Source: Alphaproteobacteria bacterium UBA2966
GTDB lineage: Bacteria; Pseudomonadota; Alphaproteobacteria; UBA2966
Reading direction: 5' to 3'
Assembly (NCBI GenBank): GCA_002348365.1
Contig: DEBC01000126.1
Span: 1,111 to 25,351 of the forward strand
Length of the DNA stretch: 24,241 nt
Part shown: positions 8,137 to 16,297 of the stretch, piece after piece
How positions within the stretch are numbered: position 1 is the first letter of the stretch
Layout: every line of letters starts with the position of its first letter
Position numbers and translations under genes: made by a program
Notes under the pieces: generated by a model
Told to the model about the DNA's origin: nothing
Databases searched by the model: none
Seen by the model: the letters and a program-made list of their open reading frames with translations, nothing else

Positions 8137-8805
8137 TCAGGCGTGTTCCACTGATCCCACGATGCGGTGGATTGCCGTAATCTCCTGTGCCGGAATATGG
8201 AGTTCGCCGTGTGGATTCAATTGTTCCAGAACCACGGTATGGTCGTTGCGGCGGACGAATCGCTTCACGATGGCTTCACCGTTTGCCTTCTGGACCACGA
8301 CATAGCACCCGTGGGTGACGGGTCGCGCAGGGTTGACGTAAAGCAGTTCCAGGGCCTGATGCCGCGGTTCCATGGAATCGCCTGTCATATAGACCGCATA
8401 GGCTTGAGTCGCTCCTGCCAGCAACGATGGTCGCGTCACCCGTTCGACGACTTCACCATCGTTGAACAGCAACGCATCACTGCCGCCTCTGGCGGTCCCG
8501 AGAACGGGCAGATCAATCTCCCCATATGCCGGAATATCCCGCACCTGGAGGTGAGGAGATGACGGCGTAGGCGCCGACTCTGGAGAATTGAGGCCGGAAC
8601 GTAATGCAAGGTCCGACTCATCGGCGATGAGTTCGGTAGGGTGCACGCCGAGTCCCGAGGCGACTCGTTCCATCCATTCCGTCGTGAGCCTCCGATCACC
8701 CCTCTCCAGGCGATTGATCTGCTGAGGCGTGGTGCCGATCTGGTCCGCGAGGCGCTGCAGAGTGAGCTTTTGACTGCGGCGGAGCTCCTTGATTCTGTTC
8801 TTCAT
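8137..8805 (-). CDS. XRE-HTH / peptidase S24 (LexA/CI-like) repressor
   Basis: The 222-residue protein has an N-terminal XRE-type helix-turn-helix (about 5-60; LTLQRLADQIGTTPQQINRLERG) and a C-terminal S24 domain. The candidate catalytic dyad is Ser144 (GDSMEP) and Lys181 (AIVKRF). A Pro/Ser-rich linker (73-85) joins them. Such proteins are phage-CI-like or stress-responsive repressors that can self-cleave; the usual Ala-Gly cleavage site is not obvious here (ARGG at 106-109 is the nearest). I chose the ATG at 8805 because the HTH begins there; the longer frame to 8901 runs through the divergent promoter. A 12-bp palindrome abuts the start, suggesting autoregulation. It is divergent from a DUF6362-like gene, a combination that looks prophage-derived. 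Confidence 0.85.
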   Translation of the reverse strand: MKNRIKELRRSQKLTLQRLADQIGTTPQQINRLERGDRRLTTEWMERVASGLGVHPTELIADESDLALRSGLNSPESAPTPSSPHLQVRDIPAYGEIDLPVLGTARGGSDALLFNDGEVVERVTRPSLLAGATQAYAVYMTGDSMEPRHQALELLYVNPARPVTHGCYVVVQKANGEAIVKRFVRRNDHTVVLEQLNPHGELHIPAQEITAIHRIVGSVEHA

Positions 8806-8808
8806 AGC

Positions 8809-8820
8809 GGTGATATCACC
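8809..8820. promoter_or_regulatory. Palindrome GGTGATATCACC, candidate operator of the S24 repressor
   Basis: This perfect 12-bp palindrome lies 4-15 bp upstream of the repressor ATG. The half-site ATCACC recurs at 8869-8874, inside the spacer of the divergent promoter, and at 8901-8906, just after its predicted start. Such a layout would let the repressor control both directions. The binding role is inferred from position and repetition only. Confidence 0.5.
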
Positions 8821-8859
8821 ACTGAATTCTCCAATTTTCAATAACCAAACTGGACAATA

Positions 8860-8888
8860 TAGACAAAGATCACCATATTGGGTATAAT
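8860..8888 (+). promoter_or_regulatory. Strong sigma70-type promoter for the DUF6362-like gene
   Basis: TAGACA (8860-8865, one mismatch to TTGACA), a 17-bp spacer and a perfect TATAAT (8883-8888) point rightward to the ATG at 8925, leaving a leader of about 30 bases. The spacer contains the ATCACC half-site shared with the palindrome upstream of the repressor gene, consistent with repression by occlusion. Confidence 0.65.
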
Positions 8889-8924
8889 CCGAACCATCCA
8901 ATCACCGGCCTTGCCATTTCGTTC

Positions 8925-9515
8925 ATGCCTTGGAGTTCGTTCAACGTGCGACCGACATCTCGAGTCTCTGACGCAGGATTGACCCATCTACAAATTGTCC
9001 AGCATCGAGAGATTCTAACGGTCGGGATGCGGATTGCAGAAGAAGCCGGAATCTCCAATCCATCAGTCAGGGATGCCGTTTGGGAATTGCTCGCCGAAGC
9101 GGCTGACACCCTCAAACGGCTGCCCGATCGGGAACGGCGGTGGTTGAGACCGGGGAGCTATTCCTCTTGGCCACAAGCGCTACGCGAGATCGGAAATGCT
9201 TGTGAGATCGACGATGTAAAATCGCACAAGTGGGAGCCGGTAGCGGCCAATCGGGCACCACCCACTTCGGGTGCCGTCGGGAGACGGGAAGTGGTGATGT
9301 TGTGGCTCGGAAAGATTTCCGGCCGAGCCGCGCAGGTAGAAACGAGGCTAATATTCGCGCTGGCGGCGGGTGTTCCGGCTCGGTTGGTTCGCCGGCGATT
9401 CGGAATCGGCCGGCGCACCGCCCACGACGTGCGAGACCGTGGACTTGGCAAGATCTGCCGCTGGTTGGAAACGGAAATCGCCGCTTGTGGGACTGTACGA
9501 GAGAATTCGCCATAA
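8925..9515 (+). CDS. DUF6362-like protein with sigma-region-4-type helix-turn-helix
   Basis: The 196-residue protein has a middle block ELLAEAADTLKRLPDRERRW (54-73) followed by YSSWPQALREIG (79-90). Its C-terminal region (about 145-182; VRRRFGIGRRTAHDVRDRGL) reads like a helix-turn-helix of the sigma-70 region 4 type. This order of motifs (AADTLRRLP, then a SxWPE-like block, then a FGISRxTAHRR-like helix) is what I recall for DUF6362, a family of unknown function often met near phage genes in alphaproteobacteria; no search was run. It is divergent from the S24 repressor and has the better promoter of the pair. No clear ribosome-binding site precedes the ATG at 8925; an ATG at 9028 is an alternative start. 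It ends in TAA. Confidence 0.55.
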   Translation: MPWSSFNVRPTSRVSDAGLTHLQIVQHREILTVGMRIAEEAGISNPSVRDAVWELLAEAADTLKRLPDRERRWLRPGSYSSWPQALREIGNACEIDDVKSHKWEPVAANRAPPTSGAVGRREVVMLWLGKISGRAAQVETRLIFALAAGVPARLVRRRFGIGRRTAHDVRDRGLGKICRWLETEIAACGTVRENSP

Positions 9516-9679
9516 TCTCGCTGGTAAACGTTTGGTTCACCATTCCAGCGCCACTGTGAATCGGCAATTTCGTGGGAACGCGGGTTCGAATAGCATGATC
9601 GGCACAGGATCCGCGCTTGCACTTGCTTGCGGAGACTTCGAAAATTTCTCGAATGGCCTCAAGGCAGGACAGCCAGCGA

Positions 9680-10495
9680 ATGAATCACGGCGAAAATTGG
9701 TCTGTCTTTCCGCACCTCTGCCTCGCGATGGCATTGTCACTGTCCGGATGTGCGTGGAGCCTGTCCGACATCCCGCTTTTCAACTCTCACCCGTCATCTC
9801 AAAAGAAATTTGACGTTGCCGTCGCACAACATCACAAGTTCGTACTTGTGACCCCGGAACCAGCCAAAAACGACGAGACCGAGGAAGATCCCGAACAGCG
9901 GCAGGCCGACGTGTCCGTGCCACCAGTAGTCTCGGCGGCAGAATGGCAGATTCCTGACGGTGAAACCGTTGAATCCGGGGCGGGCACTGTGGACGCGTCT
10001 GAAAAGAATATCGTCGCGGATTCGGAAGGCGGGATGACGGGTTCGGAAGCGATGCAACCTGACACGTCGAACCACTCTACGGAGGAATCAGCCACCAAAG
10101 AGGAACTGAAACCTCAACAGCTCACGCAGAACAGTTTTCAATCCAACGAAACATCCGACGGCGGCAAGCCGGAACCCGTCACGAAAAGAGAGCGGGTGAT
10201 ACGTGTGCACCTCGCCTCACTCAGTACACAAGCTGGTGCCAATCGTGAGTGGCGCGAGCTTCAAAGCAACCACGCCGAGCTCCTACATGGCTTGCTGCAT
10301 CACATCAAAGAAGTCAATTTGCGTGGTAAGGGGACGTACTTCAGACTCTATGCGGGTGAATTCCTGCAGCTCACCAGAGCCGGCGCGTTCTGTGACGCCA
10401 TGAAAGTGCGCAAACAATACTGTAAGTCGGTGGCCTTGCGAGATTATGGAATAGCCGCTCCCTTCCTCTCCCCACAACCGAGCGTGAAGCCGTGA
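9680..10495 (+). CDS. SPOR-domain lipoprotein, hypothetical
   Basis: The ATG at 9680, with AGGA 10 bp upstream, gives a 271-residue protein with a short signal peptide ending in a lipobox (LSGC, lipidated Cys24). A long low-complexity, Glu/Ser/Thr/Asp-rich segment (60-170) follows, then a C-terminal domain (about 173-252) starting VIRVHLASLSTQAGANREW and ending FCDAMKVRKQYCKSV. This fold pattern fits a SPOR domain, which binds denuded peptidoglycan glycan strands. The protein is thus probably outer-membrane anchored with a flexible linker reaching the cell wall. An upstream TTG (9617) and ATG (9653) are in frame but would place 9-21 extra residues before the signal peptide. It is probably transcribed separately from its neighbours. 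Confidence 0.75.
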   Translation: MNHGENWSVFPHLCLAMALSLSGCAWSLSDIPLFNSHPSSQKKFDVAVAQHHKFVLVTPEPAKNDETEEDPEQRQADVSVPPVVSAAEWQIPDGETVESGAGTVDASEKNIVADSEGGMTGSEAMQPDTSNHSTEESATKEELKPQQLTQNSFQSNETSDGGKPEPVTKRERVIRVHLASLSTQAGANREWRELQSNHAELLHGLLHHIKEVNLRGKGTYFRLYAGEFLQLTRAGAFCDAMKVRKQYCKSVALRDYGIAAPFLSPQPSVKP

Positions 10496-10619
10496 CTTAT
10501 GGTGGCGCACCCTTTCACCGAGCCACCCGTCACCTCGTTGGCCATCGCGTACATAGACGGCAATGGGCTAAGTTGCGGCACGCTTAAAACTCAATGACTT
10601 CATTTGGAACTGCAGAGAC

Positions 10620-11615
10620 ATGTCAAACGGAAAAGCCATTTGTGTGGTGGGTGCCAGCGGCCTGGTTGGGTCGAACATCGTCCGGGCGGGCTTGGAGCGA
10701 GGTTACGCCGTCAATGGCACGATGCGCGATCGAAGCGCACCCCAAAAAGCACCATTCTTAAACGCCTTGCCCGGTGCTTCGGGCGGGTTGCAACTGTTCA
10801 GTGCCGATATGTCCAAGGAGGCGGAATTCGACGCGCCGCTGGCCGGCGTTGATTGTGTATACATCGCCTGTCTCATCCCTATGTATGCGGGTCCTACGGG
10901 CACGCCAGCCCGCGAAATGGACGACGAACAGGGATATGCCGAAATCATCATGCCGACCGTCAATGGCTGCCTGAACATCATGCGGGTGGCGGCGCGTCAG
11001 GGTGTCCAGAATGTTGTCATTTGCAGCAGCACCAGCAGCACCAACTCAGTGCCGCCAGTGCCGGTCAAGAACGAAGTCGATCACTGGTCGGACGAAGATG
11101 AACAATGCAGGTCCAAAAAGTACACCTCGGCCACCAAGACCGTGATGGAAAAGGCGGCGATGAAGCTAGCGGGGGAGAACAATCAGCGCCTGTCCATCAT
11201 CTTGCCGACCGGTATGTACGGGCCCGTTGTTCTGCCGGAACACATGAACCACAACCCTCACGTCTGGTTGAAACGCCTCATCGATGGCGGTGAGGGGCGG
11301 CACAGCAACATACCAAATGATTCGCATTCCATGATCCACATGCACGATCTGGCAGCGATGTTCATGGCGGTTTATGAGAATCCTGATGCTTCAGGTCGCT
11401 ACTACGGTGTTTACGACAGCTGGCATTGGCAGGACATCTACGCGGAAATCCAAAAATCGCTGCCGGATATGAAGATGCCGGAACCCCTCACCGAACCGCC
11501 GGTGGAGCCGACCAGGTTCGATTTCACCCGCCGTGACAGCCTCGGTGTCCCGCTCCGGGATGTACCTACGTTCATGCGGGAAACGATCGAATGGATTCAG
11601 TCGAAGCCGTTCTGA
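10620..11615 (+). CDS. Extended SDR: NAD(P)-dependent epimerase/dehydratase-like reductase
   Basis: The 331-residue protein has the nucleotide-binding motif VVGASGLVGSNIV (9-21) and the general layout of dihydroflavonol-4-reductase/3-beta-HSD-like extended SDRs, with an ICSSTSST strand near 140 and IILPTGMYGP near 205. The active-site segment reads KKYTSATKTVMEK, so the Tyr-Lys spacing is one residue longer than the canonical YxxxK (YTSATK). Either the enzyme uses a shifted motif or catalysis is altered. It likely oxidises or reduces a carbonyl/alcohol substrate. It is convergent with the Baeyer-Villiger monooxygenase and could serve the same pathway. The ATG at 10620 lacks a strong ribosome-binding site. 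Confidence 0.82.
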   Translation: MSNGKAICVVGASGLVGSNIVRAGLERGYAVNGTMRDRSAPQKAPFLNALPGASGGLQLFSADMSKEAEFDAPLAGVDCVYIACLIPMYAGPTGTPAREMDDEQGYAEIIMPTVNGCLNIMRVAARQGVQNVVICSSTSSTNSVPPVPVKNEVDHWSDEDEQCRSKKYTSATKTVMEKAAMKLAGENNQRLSIILPTGMYGPVVLPEHMNHNPHVWLKRLIDGGEGRHSNIPNDSHSMIHMHDLAAMFMAVYENPDASGRYYGVYDSWHWQDIYAEIQKSLPDMKMPEPLTEPPVEPTRFDFTRRDSLGVPLRDVPTFMRETIEWIQSKPF

Positions 11616-11695
11616 TCCTATCCAGCAACCGGAGAGAATTGGGTCCGCGCTGGCACCGGACCTGACGATTACCGTTCCAGTCGGCAGTCTGTGCC

Positions 11696-13372
11696 TCACG
11701 AAGGAAGGGCGGGAACGGGGTCTTTCCTCGGCTCGGTGAGATTGGCTGCAAGGTCATGGGGGCCTGATGTCTCGAATCCGCGATAGCCGTCGGCAACAAT
11801 CTCGTTGCAAAGCTGCCAGTAGCGCTCGAACCCGCCGAAATAGGGCATGAAGACTCGCGGCTTGCCTGGAATGTTGGCGCCCATGTACCAGGAATCGGCT
11901 TCCGGCATGAGAGTCGTCTCGGCAACTTCACGGGCGTGCTCGACCCAATCTTCCTGAGCCGTTTCCGTGGGTGCGATACGGTCCAGACCCTGGGACCGAA
12001 GGTGATCGATGCAATCCACCGCCCACTCTACGTGCTGTTCGATGGCGTAGATCATGTTCATTTTCACGGACGGGCTGCCGGGTCCGGTTATCGTGAACAT
12101 GTTCGGAAACCCTGCCACCATGATGCCGAGATAACTCTTCGGTCCCTCCGCCCAAGCCTCCTTGAGCGTAGGTCCACTTTCTCGCCGAACATTCATTGCC
12201 AGGAGCGCGCCCGTCATAGCATCGAATCCGGTTGCCAGAATGAGGGCATCGAATTCGTACGCGCGTTCACTCGTGCGCAATCCTTTCGCCGTGACGCGTT
12301 CGATGGGCGCACTCCGGATATCCACGAGCGAAACGTTGTCGCGGTTGTAGGTCTCAAAATAGAAAGTATCCACGGGGAGGCGCTTGGCGCCGATTGGCTG
12401 GTTTCTTGGGGTCAGCAATTCGGCCACGGCAGGATCCTTGACGATGGAGCGGATCTTCTCGCGGACGAATTCTGCAGCCAGGTCATTGGCCTCAGGGTTC
12501 ACCAGCAGGTCACGGTAAGTCGTGAGCATCGCAAAGGTGCCGCCACCGCTGGCCCAACGCTCTTCGAAGTATCGGTTGCGCTCCGCCGGCTCATCCTCGA
12601 GCGCCGATACACGTGGAGATGAATAACCGCTCATACCGGCGAAGGAGTGACGTGCCTTGTCGTAGCGAGCGTCAAAATTCGCCTCAAATTCCCGATCCGC
12701 CTCGGAGTCTGCTGGCTGGTTGTGGCCGGGAATACTGTAGTTCGCCGTACGCTGAAACACGGTCAAATGCTGCGCCTGTTTAGCGACAACCGGGATGAGC
12801 TGGATGGCTGTCGCCCCCGTGCCGATAACCCCGACGCGCATGCCGCTGAAGTCCACTTCTTCGTGAGGCCATCTGCCAGTGTGATACAGATCGCCCTGAT
12901 AATCCCCAAGACCGGGATAGTCTGGTTCATAGGGTGTCGACAGACAGCCAGTCGCCATGATGCAGTAAGTCGCCGAAAACAGGTCGCCCTGGTCGGTTTC
13001 GACTGACCACAAATTGGTTTCATCGTTGAACACCGCTGAGACAACGCGCGTGTTGAATTGAATGTCCCGGCGAAGGTCGAAACGATCGGCGACAAAGTTG
13101 ATGTACCTCAGAATCTCCGGCTGGCCGCCGTAACGTTCCGACCAAGTCCACTCCTGCCGGAGTTCCTTGGAAAATGAGTATGAGTATTGGACGCTTTCGA
13201 CATCGCAACGGGCTCCGGGATAGCGATTCCAATACCAGGTGCCGCCGACGCCGCTTCCGGCTTCGAGAACGCGTGCCGTAAACCCGCGTTCGCGCAGACG
13301 ATAGAGCGCGTACAGACCCGACAGGCCTGCACCCACGACGATGACGTCGAACTGTCCGGTCTCAGCGCTCAC
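11696..13372 (-). CDS. Baeyer-Villiger flavin monooxygenase (cyclohexanone/phenylacetone monooxygenase type)
   Basis: The 558-residue protein has an FAD Rossmann motif VGAGLSG (13-19), GVGGTWYWNRYPGARCD (41-57), the Baeyer-Villiger fingerprint as YQGDLYHTGRWP (158-169, Tyr in place of the first Phe) and a second, NADPH-binding motif GTGATA (184-189). Length and order match type I BVMOs, which insert oxygen next to a ketone to give an ester or lactone using NADPH and O2. The start is GTG (13372) with GGGGAGGA upstream. Convergent with the SDR, and near an alpha/beta hydrolase and a GMC oxidoreductase, it would suit an alcohol-to-ketone-to-lactone route for an alicyclic or terpenoid compound. 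The substrate is not determinable. Confidence 0.93.
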   Translation of the reverse strand: MSAETGQFDVIVVGAGLSGLYALYRLRERGFTARVLEAGSGVGGTWYWNRYPGARCDVESVQYSYSFSKELRQEWTWSERYGGQPEILRYINFVADRFDLRRDIQFNTRVVSAVFNDETNLWSVETDQGDLFSATYCIMATGCLSTPYEPDYPGLGDYQGDLYHTGRWPHEEVDFSGMRVGVIGTGATAIQLIPVVAKQAQHLTVFQRTANYSIPGHNQPADSEADREFEANFDARYDKARHSFAGMSGYSSPRVSALEDEPAERNRYFEERWASGGGTFAMLTTYRDLLVNPEANDLAAEFVREKIRSIVKDPAVAELLTPRNQPIGAKRLPVDTFYFETYNRDNVSLVDIRSAPIERVTAKGLRTSERAYEFDALILATGFDAMTGALLAMNVRRESGPTLKEAWAEGPKSYLGIMVAGFPNMFTITGPGSPSVKMNMIYAIEQHVEWAVDCIDHLRSQGLDRIAPTETAQEDWVEHAREVAETTLMPEADSWYMGANIPGKPRVFMPYFGGFERYWQLCNEIVADGYRGFETSGPHDLAANLTEPRKDPVPALPS

Positions 13373-13786
13373 GCCACTCTAATCCTCCCCTGACCTCAGA
13401 CGAGACTCCCGGAAAGCACCCCTGCAAGTGGTTCGAATGAAATCATCCATGGGTAACTCAGACTCTTCCCGATCCCAAAGAATTCGAAAACCAGGAAAGG
13501 TCCTTCCGCGAACCGGACAGAAGTTTGATCGGGATGTGATTAGCAATCCTTCTCAGCACATTCAAGGTTCATCTGACCCATTAATACGCCCATCCATGGG
13601 ATTGTTGTTGGCGTCCCGGCGCAGATTACAGCCTCTGGAGATCGCAAAGGATCGAGGTAGCACCGTACCCTTGAGTTTGCTGAGGGAACACGATTCTTCG
13701 GTCGGCGTGCGTCAACCCAGCATCGCCGACTTGACGATCTACGATGAGGCTATCGGTCGGTCCGGCCCAACTTCGTAGATTTGTTC
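13373..13786. other. Gene-poor stretch upstream of the Baeyer-Villiger gene
   Basis: This 414-base stretch holds one open frame of about 116 codons on the plus strand (13428-13778). I do not recognise it: it shows no domain, a Ser/Arg-rich composition and no clear ribosome-binding site. It probably contains the promoter of the leftward monooxygenase gene and of the Sel1 locus. No convincing -35/-10 pair, repeat or RNA was seen. Confidence 0.4.
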
Positions 13787-14703
13787 ATGTCCAGGTGGAT
13801 ATTCCTGCTAATTCTTGCACTCACATTTGTCGCAGGTCCGTCATCGGCGGACTAAGCCGCAGATCTGGAACAGGTTGTGACAAGCGGCAGCGCCAAAGAA
13901 CAATACACCCTCGGCGTACGCTACATACGCGGAAAAGGAGTCGATAAGGATCTCGCCATCGCCGAAAAGCTCTTGAGGGTCGCCGCTGGCCAGGATCATA
14001 CCCTCGCGATGACCAATCTCGGTAATGTCATCCAGCACCGCACGACGGCGCGAAAGGAGTTCGTCGAGGCCACGAAGTGGTTCCGCGCTACAGCAGAGAA
14101 AGGGATGGCGGAAGGTCAATACCATTTGGGGCAGAGTTATCAGCACGGTAAAGGTGCGCCGCACAACTATGCCTCAGCCGCTGAATGGTACGGCAAGGCC
14201 GCGGCGCAGGAACTACCCAAGGCGATCAATGCACTGGCGTTGCTTTATCGAAATGGCCTCGGCGTCGAGATGGATTTTGCCAAAGCGCAGGAACTCTACC
14301 GGCAGGCCGCCAAAAAGGGATACTCCAAGGCACAGTACAACCTGGCGATCATGACCTTGAAGACAGCGGTGACCCAGTCCGAGTATCTCACGGCCGCCAA
14401 ACTGCCGCAGGCTGCAGCCGCCCGAAACCATAGAGCCGCGCAATATCAGCTCGCCAAGATGTATGAGCAGGGCGAAGGCGTGCCTTGGGACCACTCCAGA
14501 GCCTGGATGTGGATGAAGATTTCCGCCGACAACGGATTCAAGCGAGCCAAGGCCGGCCTGCCCGTGCTCGTGGACAAGATGGGGCGGACGAATTGAAGCT
14601 CGGCGAAGAGTTGTTGCGCGACTACAAGGTCAAGCAGAAGAAAAAGAAGTCACGCAAATCAAGCCTCGACTACGGCATGAAGGCTCTCACGGCACCTGCG
14701 TGA
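13787..14703 (+). pseudogene. Secreted Sel1-repeat protein, broken by an early TAA and a C-terminal frameshift
   Basis: An ATG at 13787 encodes a clear Sec signal peptide (MSRWIFLLILALTF..., ending PSSA). The codon at 13853-13855 is then TAA. The same frame continues directly (AADLEQVVTSGSAKEQYTLG) into Sel1 repeats: GVRYIRGKGVDKDLAIA, GQSYQHGKGAPHNYASA, ALLYRNGLGVEMDFAKA and AKMYEQGEGVPWDHSRA. At the G-run 14581-14584 the frame reaches a quick TGA (14596), whereas the next frame continues a plausible C-terminus (ADELKLGEELLRDYK, then a Lys-rich tail) to 14703. One missing G restores it. Sel1 proteins are alpha-solenoid scaffolds, and this one should be periplasmic. From a downstream GTG (13877) a protein could still be made, but without the signal peptide. 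Confidence 0.75.
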
Positions 14704-14737
14704 TGGCTTGACGGTAAGACCCGTCCAGCGATGCGAA

Positions 14738-15139
14738 TCAGGCGTTCCGCACTTTGGTGTAGCTGTTCTTTTGAGTTATCAGCCCGTCCCGGAAACTGAT
14801 CACATCGATGGTCATCCACTCTGTCTCGTCACCATCCTTGGATCGCGCCTTGCGCATATATTCGCAATAGACCTTGTCGCCAGCGATCCGAACGTCGGTG
14901 GGCTCCCATCGCACCGTCTCAACGCTGTCGAACAGGGCTTGAAAGGCCTCTGCGATAGCCTTCTTTCCCTGGTAGGTGCTTCCCTCGACGCCGGGTCCCC
15001 GCGTCGTGTTGAAACAGGCGTCGTCCGTAAAGAAGGGCATAATTGCGGACACGTCATTGCTGTTGAACGCGTCATTGATCTGGTTGATGAGATCGAGGGA
15101 AGGCGAGTTATCGGCCACCACTGCGGCTTGCTGCGACAT
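14738..15139 (-). CDS. SnoaL/NTF2-like small protein
   Basis: The 133-residue protein reads as a single NTF2-like cone-shaped domain. It has an N-terminal helix (LDLINQINDAFNSNDVSAIM), PFFTDDACFN, a YQGKKAIAEAFQALF helix and strands ending DVISFRDGLITQKNSY. Such proteins are limonene-epoxide-hydrolase-like, polyketide-cyclase-like or steroid-isomerase-like enzymes, or binding proteins. The ATG at 15139 is chosen because AAGGAG lies upstream; a longer frame (to 15199) would overlap the preceding gene. It is 20 bp downstream of the alpha/beta hydrolase and co-directional, so they form an operon. The reaction cannot be assigned; acid/base residues (Asp in FFTDDA, Asp in FRDG) are candidates only. 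Confidence 0.8.
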   Translation of the reverse strand: MSQQAAVVADNSPSLDLINQINDAFNSNDVSAIMPFFTDDACFNTTRGPGVEGSTYQGKKAIAEAFQALFDSVETVRWEPTDVRIAGDKVYCEYMRKARSKDGDETEWMTIDVISFRDGLITQKNSYTKVRNA

Positions 15140-15159
15140 GGCGTCACTCCTTGTTTGGG

Positions 15160-16023
15160 CTAGGCGATTTGTTGAACCGGATTTGCCGCGCCATGACATA
15201 GCTCGGCAAAGGCGAGTAGTTCACGATTGAAGCGGTCCGCTTCTTCCAGAAACGGGGCATGCCCGACGTCCCGATAGATTGACAACTGGGCGTGCGGAAT
15301 CAGGTCTGCGTGATGCTCCGCCAGGGAGGGCAGCAATGACGGATCCTGATCGCCATGCACAATCCAGGTGGGGATGGTTACATTGGCCAGAACGTCGTCG
15401 TTGTCCAGTGATCGCTCGAGCAGTGCACGGCAGACAAACGCTGGCACGACGGCGTTGTATCCCAACATTTCGTAATAGTCCTCAGCCGGAATATCACCGT
15501 GGGTCAGGGATTGGAGGAACGCCTCGATCCCCGCAATGCGTGCCTCACCGTCTTCAGCCAGGAATCCCGGAAGCAGATCGTGGAAAAGATGCCCTGCCAT
15601 CGCACCGGCCGCCTCTGTGCCGATCTTGGAGCGCGCGCTGACCAAGCCCAATCCGCCGAGTCTGGTTTGATCGCCGTAGCGCAGGTAATCACAAGCAGCC
15701 AGTCCGGAATAGGACCAGGCCAACAGAACGGGATTCACGAGTGCCAGGTTGTCCAGGATGGCGGCGATGTCTTCGGCCCAAAGCCGCCCATCAGTATAGG
15801 ATCCGGTCGTGCGCGGTTTGTCGGATCTTCCGTGGCCACGAAGGTCCGGCGTGATCAATCGATAGCGCTGCTCGAGCACGCTGCCGAACTGGTGCTTCCA
15901 TGACAGAGCGCATTGGCCGAAACCGTGCAGCATGAGGATGGCGGGCGCGTCCCCGGGACCCCGTTCCTCGACATGCAGTCGTGTTCCATCGGTGCCGGTG
16001 ATGGTGTGGACATTCCGCGTCAT
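15160..16023 (-). CDS. Alpha/beta hydrolase
   Basis: The 287-residue protein has the oxyanion loop HGFG (33-36), PDLRGHGRSDKP (59-70), a nucleophile elbow at Ser104 (LLAWSYSGLAA), the acid Asp227 (VHGDQDPS) and His255 (DVGHAPFLEE), so all three members of the triad are present. The elbow reads A-W-S-Y-S rather than the canonical G-x-S-x-G. Family members cleave esters, lactones, epoxides or C-C bonds; near a Baeyer-Villiger monooxygenase, ester or lactone hydrolysis is the natural guess. I chose the ATG at 16023 because homology-like sequence starts there; the open frame reaches 16239 but looks non-coding. It forms an operon with the SnoaL-like gene and is divergent from the GMC oxidoreductase. 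Confidence 0.87.
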   Translation of the reverse strand: MTRNVHTITGTDGTRLHVEERGPGDAPAILMLHGFGQCALSWKHQFGSVLEQRYRLITPDLRGHGRSDKPRTTGSYTDGRLWAEDIAAILDNLALVNPVLLAWSYSGLAACDYLRYGDQTRLGGLGLVSARSKIGTEAAGAMAGHLFHDLLPGFLAEDGEARIAGIEAFLQSLTHGDIPAEDYYEMLGYNAVVPAFVCRALLERSLDNDDVLANVTIPTWIVHGDQDPSLLPSLAEHHADLIPHAQLSIYRDVGHAPFLEEADRFNRELLAFAELCHGAANPVQQIA

Positions 16024-16297
16024 GGTGAACTCGCGCAGTTTGCGGCAACGTATCACGGGCGATCCCGCCGCGAAACCGAACCGGGCAGAGGTACGGTGGA
16101 GGTGCAATATCGGGATGCATTGGCTCGTGGAACGACTGGTCGGCGCAAATATTCTATGCGATAAACCGGCCATTCCGCCCGCTGTCGAAGCAGGATCAGT
16201 GGGTGGTTCACCGACGTTTAGAGCGCAATTTCGACTCACATGACACTCATATTCGTCATTCCATTTCTATTCGCGCGAGCTAATAACCAGATGCCCC
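16024..16297. promoter_or_regulatory. Divergent intergenic region between hydrolase and GMC oxidoreductase genes
   Basis: This 274-base region must hold both divergent promoters. It includes a -35-like ATGACA at 16240-16245 pointing right, but no good -10 follows at 16-18 bp. No dyad of note was seen, so the promoter positions remain unassigned. Confidence 0.3.

Noticed and set aside
11642..11662. GGTCCG...CGGACC hairpin as a terminator between the SDR and Baeyer-Villiger genes
   Set aside because: The 6-bp stem has a 9-base loop and no following T-tract on either strand, which is too weak to call.
13428..13778. 116-codon open frame upstream of the Sel1 locus as a gene
   Set aside because: It has no recognisable domain, no ribosome-binding site, low-complexity Ser/Arg composition, and lies in a promoter-bearing interval.
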